This document shows positions 54,754-64,000 of a DNA stretch of 64,000 nucleotides, in pieces (position 1 is the first letter of the stretch; each line of letters opens with the position of its first letter). This DNA comes from Apiotrichum sp. Y4204. Taxonomy: Eukaryota > Basidiomycota > Tremellomycetes > Trichosporonales > Trichosporonaceae. Under the pieces are notes generated by a model. The model saw nothing but the letters and a program-made list of their open reading frames with translations. It made no database searches and was not told where the DNA came from. Location: positions 51,319 to 115,318 of the forward strand of contig JAMYHL010000099.1 in assembly GCA_025531455.1 (NCBI GenBank). The letters run 5' to 3'. The translations under genes were made by a program, and so were the position numbers.

Positions 54754-57700
54754 TGTGAAAGAAGTGCGGTCGACGAGAAGGAGGCGACCGGGAACGGCGT
54801 GCGAATGTCAACGGGGCGGGCGATGGTCCGCGCAAAAGATTGGGTAGTATGCGAAAGCCGTAGGGTCGGTTACACCAACGGGTGGCGCGTGGCAAGTGAA
54901 CAAATATCGCGGGTAAAAGAGGACCACGAGGACGTGAACGAGCGTTGGATATCGCAGGGAAGCTCTAATCCTAGTCAACGGAGACCTGCCGTTAGACGAT
55001 GAATAAGTAAATATATAGGCAGGAGGAGCGAAAAGACAAGCGTCTGGAGAGAGGGAGAGAGAGAGAGAGACAGACAAAGGCAAGGAGCGAAGAGAATGAA
55101 TATAGAGGAAAAGAGAGACGGGAAGAAGGATGAAAGTGACGCTGAGCGAGCGTGTGCAGTGTGGAAACGAGGGACTCGACGACGAGGAATGAAGAAGAAT
55201 GGAAGCGCCGCCCGAAGAAAGGGCGAGCGAGGCAGATGGAGAGGCTCGTGCAGCACTCTGGAAGCTGGATGCATGTTGTGCTTCCCCGTTGCTCCTCTTT
55301 GTGGATAGCCTCTCGGGGCGCATCCTGTGTATGGGTACCCGGGCTGCACACGCGCCGCCGCCGCCCCTGCACATCCACATCAGAGAGCAACGCGAGCACT
55401 TGTCAAAAGAGAGAAAATTAACAGCATGCAGCAGAAGAAAAAAAAGCATGGGCCGCACGGGCGCGCACAACGTGCCGCGGGGGCCGCTCTCAATGCACGA
55501 TGCCAGGAGGGACGAGCCGGACGAGGGAGCGTACGCAGGAGGGCGACAAGGGACACGACACAGGAATGGATTGTTCGTGGTGAGACACAAGGAGAGGTTG
55601 AGCGCCACCCAGGCGATGGGCTGTCCAGTGCTGGTCTGAGACATGCAACATGCCCAACAGTGGAGGGGGGTTACATTAACGCTCCGACTTCAGCCCTCGA
55701 TTCTCCGGTCCTCGGGACAGGGCCACAAGCACGACGGCCATGCAGTCCGCATCCTCTCCTCTCGCAGTTTATCAAGCCTGAGCCGGCTCTGTGCGTCGTA
55801 GCCGCCACCCGTGCACGAGCCTGGGCGTAAAGCGTCAAATGAGCCGGCAAGAAGTCGAGTGTGGATTTGTATTGACGCCCCGGCGCCCTGAGGAGGGAGA
55901 ATGGCAGGGCAGAAACGGGGTTGGACAAGCCACCGACAATGGATCAAGGATGACCATCACATGTTTGCTCGTCGGCGCACAGGCCGTGTTGCAGGTCATG
56001 CTGAAGGGCGTGGTGGGGAATGCAGACATGAGGATACACGACACTCTCTCAGCCCCCCTGCATGGCAGCCAGAAACCGTGGCCAGAGACCTGACGGTTTC
56101 TGGCGCTATCCTTCCAGCCAACAAGGTGTTTCCCGGACTCAATATTCCCCGCTCGAGCTGCAATGTCCACACGACTCTGGGTACATGCTCTCACACATCA
56201 ATGCGGAGGCCCAGACCCGCGCCTGGTCTCGGCTGTTCCAGCCTCCTGCATGTCTCCCCAAGTCGGCCCGCTCATCAAAGACCGCGTGTGCCCTTCATGT
56301 TGGAATCTGGGAATTGGGGATGAGCCCCGCTACTCACCTGCAGAAGGCCGAGCCACTGGATCGTCCTGAACCGTCGAGTACACTTGTTATCGGAATGGGG
56401 CCTATTGGAGTCTCGATGAAGAAACCTGTGTGAATCGCACTCCGCCAACACTGCTACTGCTGCTGCTGACGAGACGCGGCCCGCAAGCCGATCGACAGCT
56501 GCGGGCGCAGACAGGAGATGCGTAGACGAACGAGACGAGACAAACGGATTGGCCACGGGGTTCCGGTGGCCGTCGCACCAGCCTGAGCGCGACGTCTGTG
56601 GTCGATGCGGAATTCCGACGAGGGATTCGCACGTTTGTGTGGCTAAGATAGGGCCAGAGGATGTTCACAGGCGAGTCGGAATAAAGCGGCGTGATCGAAG
56701 CAAGCGGTTCTTGAAAAGTCGCGCTGGGAAGTATCACCGATACACGAAGTGGGAACGTATCCGTAATATAAGATTCGGCGAGCAAGTTCGGAGCTCAACG
56801 GTCGACGCTGGTTCTCCTTTGGACTCGTTCGTGATGATCTTGATCTGTTCGAGATCTGGGGCGCGGTCAGCCATACAATCAATGAGTCATTAGCTGAGCT
56901 ATCAGGTCGACAGCACGTTGGCATCGAGCGACTGAATCAACAACTGCAACAACGTGGGGCCATCCAGATACAAGGCGACAGATGGCTAGTTATGGAGCTG
57001 TGTGTGTGGGGTGTCCACAGAAGCCAACGTCTGCACAGCACCTGAAGCGGGCTCGACACGCCAGAGGTCCGATATCCATTGAAGGCAGTTCTGCCAAGAC
57101 GTCACTTGTGTGGTCGGGGACAGCAACTGTAAAAGACCGTGCTGCAAGCAAAGTGACACCACAGATCTGCCCGAACGTGCTGCCCGAACGTGTGACTCCT
57201 GGGAGCTTCAGAGCTCCAGTGACCCGATTTGTATAAGTCGGGAAACTCACGGCTGATCCAGGTGACGGTGACACACTGACTGCGCTGAGGAGAAAATCCT
57301 GGGGCGAGCGATGGCGCCGGTCACTGGCGACGTGCAGAGTAATGTATGTTGTTGTTGCAGAAACTGGTGGCAAAGTGGGAAGTTTGGGGTGTGTATGTGG
57401 GGTAAGGTTTGTGGGTCGGAGAAGCGATTGCCAGAGGAAAAAAACGAACGCGTGGTGCGTGGCGCGCTATGCGGATTGCGCTTGTCGTCGACTAGACTAT
57501 TTGACAAGATCGGCCAGACCAGGTCGACTGCATACCACAGTCTCCGAGTTCCGAGTCTGGAATAGCTGGGGGAAGTAATACGACGGCAACGGCGGGGCCA
57601 GCTTCTTACAGCCAGGACTGAGCGGCAAGTTGGGCGATGTGTGCAGCGACTGTGGCGGTCGTTTCGATATGGAAGCAATGGACAGCAAGCAATCAGGCTG

Positions 57701-60700
57701 GTCGGCGCGGCCGGCGATAGATGGTGCAAGCTTTTGATGCGCACAGAGCAGCTAGGGGTGGTGGTGGCGCATGCAAGGTTGGGCAGTGATTGCAGTGATC
57801 GAGGTGTTCGACGGGTAGGGTTGGGTAGTGAAGAGCGGAGCAGATATGGATATGTGTGCGCTGATGGATGTGACAACTAGTTGAGATGTCGAGGACGCAG
57901 ATATCAATGACCAGACACTCTCGCAGCGAGCGAATGAGTTTGGGTATGTGAAAGGACGATCGTGAGTGGCCTCGACGGTGTGTAGCGACTCTTTGGTGTT
58001 CTCGGATGTGGCTGAAGTGGCCAGTGTGTAGTGGAGACCTGAGGTGTTGAATAGGCAATGATAACGCACGCAGTGAGCGGCTCGAGTTGGATGATGAGCA
58101 GAATATAGAAGATGGTACCCCTAATCGGGTGTGGTAGTGACGCGGACCGCTGCAAAAATCGGAGAAGCAACTGTCGACCAACTGTTTGAGATGCCGCGTC
58201 GTTCTGGCGCGGGGATCGCGGCCTCGCGGGGATTGGGTGGGTGGGGGGGGGGGGATTATTGCTGTTGCTGTTGCTGTTTGTGTCGCAGTTGCTGTTGCGC
58301 TGCTGCTGTTGAGCACTGGATGTTCCTCTGGCCTCTGGTCTCTCTCTCTCTCTCTCTCTCTTTTGCGACCGTGTCGTTCTTGAAGTAACCAGACACAGAC
58401 AATACACAATCTTTCTCATCCACCGTGCCTGTCATGCCTGGGGGAGGGGGCCCGAAGGAGCACGACGAGACGAGTCATACATCCCCGCTGTTTCCGCTGC
58501 ATCCGCTGCCACTGCGCCATGGGCGACAGGCGACCCGTCGACGCCGCATCGTCAATGACGCGCGCCTGCTTCCCTTCGTTGGACGTTGGCTATTGTTTGT
58601 GTGCATCAGCCAAAAAACGCAGGGCACGAGAAGAGAGGCATGGACGAAGGGGAAGGGGAATGACGCTAATGGCGTGTGTTCTGGCCTTCTGGACTCCTTT
58701 TTCTGGTCTTTCTGGGCCTCGGCGGGGGCCTTGGGTCTTGTGGCGGTCTTGTCGCCTTGCGGCCGGCAAAGAGAGGGAGGGGGATAATCACGCATGACCG
58801 CCTTTAGTGCTTTATTGCAGGAAGACAACATTGGAATCGAATCCGGCGGCTTTGAGCGAACGGCTGACGGGTGGGTCTGGCCCAGCATGGCGGGGTGGGG
58901 GAGAGGAATGGAATTGCCCGATAGGGGCGCATCTCAGGGGAGCCTGGACTGGGTTTTCATTAGGCACTGATTCACTGGGCAACTAGGCAGCAAGGCACTA
59001 CTGCGCTGCTGCACTTACTGCACTACTCGAGTGCTACTCACGGACTTGCCTTGTGGCTCGCAGACTGACACACCCAAAGGCCGATGCGACTGGCAACTGC
59101 GTGGGCCACGGTACCTGAGGACTGGCCGGGCCCGCTCCGGGCCGGGTATCGGAAGCGCAGGGTTTGGGCAAGCAAGCACCCGTTTTCGGCCCTCGGTCTC
59201 GTGCGTAGCGCGGATAGGAATGATGACCAGAGCGTGAGGCAGAGATTATTTGCGAGGGCCGCAGACAGTTACCTACATTCACAGTCCATGGCCACCACTA
59301 CCGAACCCATGCAAGAAATGGTGACACCATCCAACTTATGTCTTCTCACTGGCGGCGGTTTGATACAGGCTGATAGAGATCTGCTGTGCTCCTTTCCCAG
59401 CAGTTGTGCATGTGCCATACGCAGATTGGAAGGTAGCTGAGCAAGGCAAAGGAGCTCGAGCTGGCAAGGCTACTCAGACTATCATAAAGTCAAAGGTGGG
59501 CTCAAGTTCGAGACCGCTCGAACAAGGGCCCATCGACCACTTGCGCCAACTACATCATCACCATTACCGCTAGCCCTCTATCAGCATGAGGGCAGCGACA
59601 GGGACAGTGCATGCCACCCATGTGTATGTCATCATCATCCCATAGTGGAAAGAGGGACGTGAATGAGTAGTATAATACACGGTAGCTGTACTACTTAGCT
59701 TGGCCCAGGACCTGGGCCTCAGATCAGCTCACCATCTGCTACTCCGCGAAGTCCAGGCTAGTATTGGACTACGTTTGAGACCCAAACAACTCAAGGCTGC
59801 AGTCTGGCTCCCACCTGCGCACAGTGCAGTACCGGAGAACAACCAACTACCCATGGTTCGGCCTTATCTGATTCCCCCTTGGCAGTCACCACGGTACCAC
59901 GAGAGGGGGATTACATGAAGTGCGTAGGTGTTTCGCCTATCCGTGGCGCTATCACAACCCCCGGAATCACTGCTCAGCGGTGACTGCCCCCCCTTGTCGT
60001 GTTGATAATGGATGAAACGGAGGCTGTGGAGGGCACAAGTCGTTATTCCCCATGTGGAATTGACCCACTCGTCGACCAACCCACTCCTGACTTGCTTCTG
60101 GCCGTCAGCGACAGGTGTTGGGGTCGATAGACGAGGGCTGAATGAGTGCTGGAATGTGCTGAGGCGCCACCGCAAGCGATTCGCATTGCTTACACGTTGA
60201 CCCTAAAGCTCTTGTCATTACGAAGCTCGAAGCTCGAACGCCGCGACAACGCCAGGTCTCGCAATGTCTCACCAATGGTGAAAAGTCAATTTGCCGGCCG
60301 GAACAGGTAGCCGCACAGCCGCGCAGCCGCACGGCCGTCTCAAATGTCCACGGCGCGGTGCGCCGAGTGCCAGCATGATTGCTAGCTAGATCGGGAGCTG
60401 AAACTACAGCTCTTGGCCGCTCGGTCCCTAACCTTTTTGTACAACTCGGCAGCATCGGGAATCTCAAAGTTGGGCGGGCCTGGAGGTCGATGGGGTTGCG
60501 TGATGGGCACGTTGCGTTCGAGAACCTAAAGGCCAAACTAGCCGATCTAATCTTCTTCTGTATGATTTTTGATTGCAAGTCCGCGCGTAACGTCTGCTTT
60601 TTACAGATGTTGGTGAGATTGTGAGTTTGTCCTGTGAGATGAGCCAACGAGGCGAACGCCAACAGAAAGCGTGCCGTTCGGCGATCAGCTTTAGACACCA

Positions 60701-61915
60701 ATTGATCGCGAGTCGGGATGCAGCGCGCAGCGGTCGGAATGCGGCTATGTGGTCCATAAGGAGCTAGTCGAGAAGTAGTCTGATGGCCAAGGACGCGATC
60801 GATCAATGGGCTGCGCCCGCGCAGCTGCATTCCGGAATGCAGTGCTTGCACTTCTGATCTCCTGATCGTCTGTGAGCCAAATGCGCAGTCTAGACTCCCC
60901 TTTTGGTCGCCGGTCGCCAGTAGTGATTCCACATGCCTCAAACACGATCAAGCGACAGCCGTCTTTGTGCTGGGGGGATGGTGGCATGGTGGATGGTCTT
61001 GGCCACGGGTAGTCACCCGGCAAGACGCGACGGCTATAGACGCCAATCATGATTTGTCGGGGGTTGAGATTCAAGGGAAACAGACTGACCCCACTGCATG
61101 GATGGGTAGCACGGTAGTCCCATGGGGCCACATGAAGCTACTGACATTGGTCTTGATCCTACATCTCACAACGGAACTTGCCCGGTACGTGTACGGTAGG
61201 CATGCCACAGTCGCACACTTGTACACTTATTCATCGCGTACTTTCCTGTGTCGGCGATTAGTGATTCCGGCCCGCCCACGGCCGCCACACCGCCTGATCG
61301 CTTGGGGTACGAATGTGAACGGTCCCAAGGATGCGCCGTTGTGAATGACACCTCAGCCTAACCGACAACGGACGCTGGACCATATATTGCCTGTTCCCTG
61401 CTGCCGCACGACGTCTAGTGCCGCTGCGCCAGCGCAGTTTATGCTCCGATCCGTGGTAAGTTAAGCTCAACGAACCGCGACCTACTCCCAGCGGTTCTCA
61501 CTCGAGGGTGACTTCCACAACTGTGACGAGCCTGCTGGCAGCGGCCGTCACAACAGCCGCGCCCGGCATGCTCGGCAGCCCGGACCTAGTGCTGCCCAAA
61601 GCTAGTATAGCGGGAATCCTGGAACTGTCAGCCGGCCCGGCCGCGGCCCATCGCAGGTGGTGCACACGATTCACGATCCGGGTATGGCGGAGACGGCCGC
61701 TTGGAATCCCGCAAGTATGCCCAAGTGCTCTTCGCAAAGCAGAGGAAGAGGGGCTCAACAATTTCACGACGTATCGGGCCGCACGGCCCGGCAACACTCC
61801 GTACGCGGACAGGCTGGGCCGCGAGGATCGGTGTTGTCTGCAGATCAAACGATTCAAATGGATCAGCAGACTGGGGAAATTGAAGATCCCGGGCTTAGTC
61901 AATCCGATCAGCGTT

Positions 61916-61951
61916 CAGTGGATCAGTGGATCAGTGGATCAGAGGATCAGC
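61916..61951. repeat. GGATCAGT minisatellite
   Basis: Four tandem, slightly diverged copies of an 8-9 base unit (CAGTGGATC type) next to further GATC-rich text on both sides. No gene function seen. Confidence 0.75.
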
Positions 61952-62260
61952 GCAGGAAGGCATGTTAGCGTGCCGATCTGGTCTCGAAGGACGATCTGAC
62001 GATCTGAGGACCGCAGTAACACCCTACATTTTTCAAGTTGTCGGCGCATGAATATCCAACACGGATCAGCCCACTGTAAGCGTCTTCAAGATGAGTACGG
62101 ACTGTGGCGATCTGTAGCATCGGCGGCTGACATCGCCTCGGCAGTGACGACATGTCTCAAAGATTTAACTCTGATACTCTGATCCTTCTCCGCGTCCCTC
62201 CAGATCCGTACGGAGGCGCCACCAGTAACTGACGCGTCCGAATGCCAACAGCCGCCCGTC

Positions 62261-62318
62261 AGCGCCCCGAAGCCTGAACGCCCCAACGCCCCGACACTCC
62301 GACGCCCCGACGCCTCAC
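62261..62318. repeat. CGCCCCGA-type degenerate tandem repeat
   Basis: Repeated CGCCCCGA, CGCCCCAA and CTCCGACG units, alternating at roughly 8-9 base spacing. It is a short low-complexity tract in the gene-poor region. Confidence 0.6.
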
Positions 62319-63255
62319 CCGTCGTGACCTTGCCGCATACCTTCAGGTAGAGCGTCGGTCGAAGAGCAGGAGCACCCGCGGTGCAGTCTTACAATGCAGC
62401 AAGAAAACCGGGAGAAGACGGCGTTGAACGACCTTTTCCCGGCGGCGTTCATGGCATCGTTCATCCCCGCCGATGGGCTGGATAGCTAGGCACTGCCTGT
62501 CTACCGTCAGGTGCACACGATTCCGGACACCGAGAACCTCCGAGCCTGGGTGACGCACAGGCCGAAGAGGTGGAGCATGTCCATTCCAACCACAGTATTG
62601 GTGGTTAGACCAGGGCGAGCGAACCATTACCGAATTTCTTGGTCGCTCCGCATTGAGCCACTCGTGCATAGTGTGTATCCTGGAATCGTCCTAATGACTA
62701 TGACTAGTGCTGTGAGGGTATCCAGAGTCGCGTCAAATGTGAAGAATGCGCGGCAATACAACATGCGCTGCTGTGTTTGACGCCGTATCGATCTGTGCAC
62801 AACTCCGAGCTCCGCCAAGGTCCTGCGTTGCGTCCGTTCCGCTCGCTCCCCAACCGGCATGCGCCGAGCTAGTACTGGTACAGTACATGTGAGTGTGTAG
62901 AGTAGTACTAGTAAATGGGAGGAGTAATGACAGCAAGATACTAGCTGAGACAAGGACCCGAAAACTAACGAGCAAGGAGTGGGGAAATGGGCGAACAAGA
63001 AAAAAAAAAAAAGGTAGTACCGGGCTGGATGACAGAAAAGGTATAGAAAGGATGGGATGGGATGGATGCTGTGGGAGAGAGTGTAGCCGGGAGTGAAGAC
63101 ACCGATGCCAGGCTAATGATGCTGAGTGTAGCGATGAACAACTACCGCGCGGCGTGAAGCCAGCTGCGGGGACATGAGTTTTTGGGTTTATGATAGAATA
63201 AAAGGTGGTGGATTGGGCATCACGCAGTCGGCACATGCGGAAAGACAGGTCCAAT

Positions 63256-63999
63256 TTACACCTTAAGAGCGACAGGGGCGGCATCAACGACACCGGCGAC
63301 AGACGCAAATGAGACGGCCGAGGCGAGCTTTGCCTTCGCAACCTCAGGATTGGGCGTAGTGGAAACGGAGACAATGACGGCGTCCTGTTCAGAGTCGGAG
63401 TCCATAACAACCTGTCATGGGTTAATACCAATATGAAACGTTCACCGAGCCATAAGACTTACTTCGGCAATCGTATCCTCAGTCTCCTTTGTCGGGGTAG
63501 AGACAGGCTTGACGGGAGCAGGCTCAGAGAGGACTTGGGCAGCCGTCTTGGAGCCCCACGAGGGCTCGCGGCGCTCAGTCGTAGGCGTGCTGGCGGCGCT
63601 CAAGCCGAGAGCGGGAAACTCGTCAGCGCGGGGGATGCGCTGGGGAGGGACGGCCTTCTTGTCGTGTGCCGAGGAAGAGCGCGAACCGTTCGCTTGGCCG
63701 TTAGCGTAGCGGGGTCCACGGCGAGCTCCATGACCGTTCGGCGAGTGAGAGCGCGAGTGGACACCGTTCACACGAGGGTTACCGGGCTGCGACGTCGAGC
63801 GCGATGGAGGAGCGGAGTTCGAGGGCTTGGGGGGAAGGGTGGCGGCTGCCGACGAGGGGGCCGAGACGACCTCTTTGTCAGCAGAAGCGGGGACGGCAAC
63901 GTTGTCTCCCTCCGCGGCCTCGACGACAGGCGGCGAGGCACCGTTCTGCTTGGTCTGAACGTAGGGCTGGTGGCGGGGGTCATAGTGGGCTCCCATCAT
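63256..63999 (-). CDS. Unrecognised low-complexity protein, C-terminal part at window edge
   Basis: Two exons, 63999-63463 and 63411-63256, give 230 residues up to the window edge. The frame is open to the first base of the window, so the true start may lie outside even though an ATG occurs at 63999. The sequence is Ser/Pro/Ala-rich and probably disordered, with HYDPRHQPYVQTKQNG at the beginning, an Arg/Gly/Asn segment (NGHGARRGPRYANGQANGSR) and a short conserved-looking block (IPRADEFPALGLSAAS). Such ADEFPAL blocks occur in RNA-binding and translation-associated proteins, but that is only suggestive. The C-terminus ends VVDAAPVALKV. The intron has a GTAAGT donor and a CAG acceptor. Codon bias resembles that of the housekeeping genes, so it is likely well expressed. 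Confidence 0.75.
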
Positions 64000-64000
64000 G

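Larger units (their letters stand above)
54754..63255. other. Large gene-poor region with simple repeats
   Basis: About 8.5 kb without a supported gene apart from the small candidate at its left border. The minus strand is pyrimidine-rich from about 55000 to 55400, with a CT run at 55050-55075, fitting a promoter or leader for that candidate. Other simple sequences are a TGCTGT-rich patch (about 58259-58312), a plus-strand CT run (about 58338-58362), GGATCAGT tandem units (61916-61951) and CGCCCCGA-like repeats (62261-62318). Open frames of up to 278 codons (55644-54808 and 60941-60105, minus; 58409-57693, minus) have no recognisable protein character. I saw no transposon or tRNA. Confidence 0.5.

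Noticed and set aside
54808..55644. 278-codon minus-strand open frame
   Set aside because: Ser/Leu/Pro text from pyrimidine-rich DNA; more likely leader of the small His/Cys-rich candidate.
57247..58409. Overlapping minus-strand open frames of 209 and 238 codons
   Set aside because: Translated simple repeats and pyrimidine-rich text in two overlapping frames; neither has protein character.
58425..58787. 120-codon plus-strand frame after a CT run
   Set aside because: Start context and CT run look promoter-like, but the protein text is unremarkable, and there is no support beyond one short frame.
58820..58880. tRNA T-loop-like GATTCGATTCC on the minus strand
   Set aside because: Flanking bases do not form a T-stem, and no acceptor or anticodon arm could be found.
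60105..60941. 278-codon minus-strand open frame
   Set aside because: Random-looking composition, no family resemblance and no neighbouring splice-compatible exons.
52784..63255. Possible regional centromere or transposon graveyard
   Set aside because: No retrotransposon coding remnants, long terminal repeats or long inverted repeats are visible; only short simple repeats.

Overview
The window looks like nuclear DNA of a basidiomycete yeast. All recognised genes are eukaryotic housekeeping or regulatory genes. They are GC-rich with strongly biased third positions and split by many short introns with GTGAGT/GTAAGT donors and CTAAC/CTGAC-type branch points. Several introns are only 35-44 nt, and the protein sequences read as fungal. 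Tremellomycetes, perhaps the Trichosporonales, is my inference from gene structure and has not been tested by search.

Layout: The left edge (1-454, minus) holds the N-terminus of an unrecognised protein. A compact gene-rich block follows: cytosolic isoleucyl-tRNA synthetase (1364-4823, +), a YAP1/PAP1-type bZIP factor (7407-5186, -), an ARID/SWI1-like chromatin remodelling subunit (10900-14476, +), ribosomal protein uS/eS17 (16367-15364, -), aspartyl aminopeptidase (18777-17125, -), the CBF5/dyskerin pseudouridine synthase (21106-19422, -) and mitochondrial aconitase (24934-21971, -). After about 5 kb without a convincing gene come a bHLH factor (29893-31150, +), an NPC2-type ML-domain lipid transfer protein (32742-31756, -), a mitochondria-targeted LEA-like protein (35007-33682, -) and an aprataxin/Hnt3 DNA-repair hydrolase (36592-37770, +). 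A second 6-kb gene-poor stretch leads to a CSL (CBF1/Su(H)/LAG-1) transcription factor (44364-47270, +, possibly with an extra 5' exon from 43841). Next are a secreted or membrane-anchored right-handed beta-helix protein (49627-47583, -), a ubiquitin-conjugating enzyme (50319-51155, +) and a Nop6-like RRM protein (51777-52783, +). The last 11 kb are almost empty. They hold one candidate small His/Cys-rich protein gene (54753-54392, -) and, at the right edge, the C-terminal part of an unrecognised low-complexity protein (63999-63256, -).

How the genes relate: There is no operon-like functional cluster. Several genes share broad themes, namely translation and ribosome biogenesis (IleRS, RPS17, CBF5, Nop6) and transcription or chromatin (YAP1, SWI1, bHLH, CSL). 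Neighbours do not form one pathway. The three largest gene-free stretches lie next to the bHLH gene, the CSL gene and the small His/Cys-rich candidate.

I assembled every multi-exon model by hand from splice signals, reading frame and family resemblance. I found no tRNA, rRNA, CRISPR array or intact transposon. I did not find a clear new multi-gene system. The most unusual single items are the YAP1 homologue with no cysteines outside its C-terminal domain, the beta-helix protein with a C-terminal membrane anchor, and the small His/Cys-rich candidate gene.
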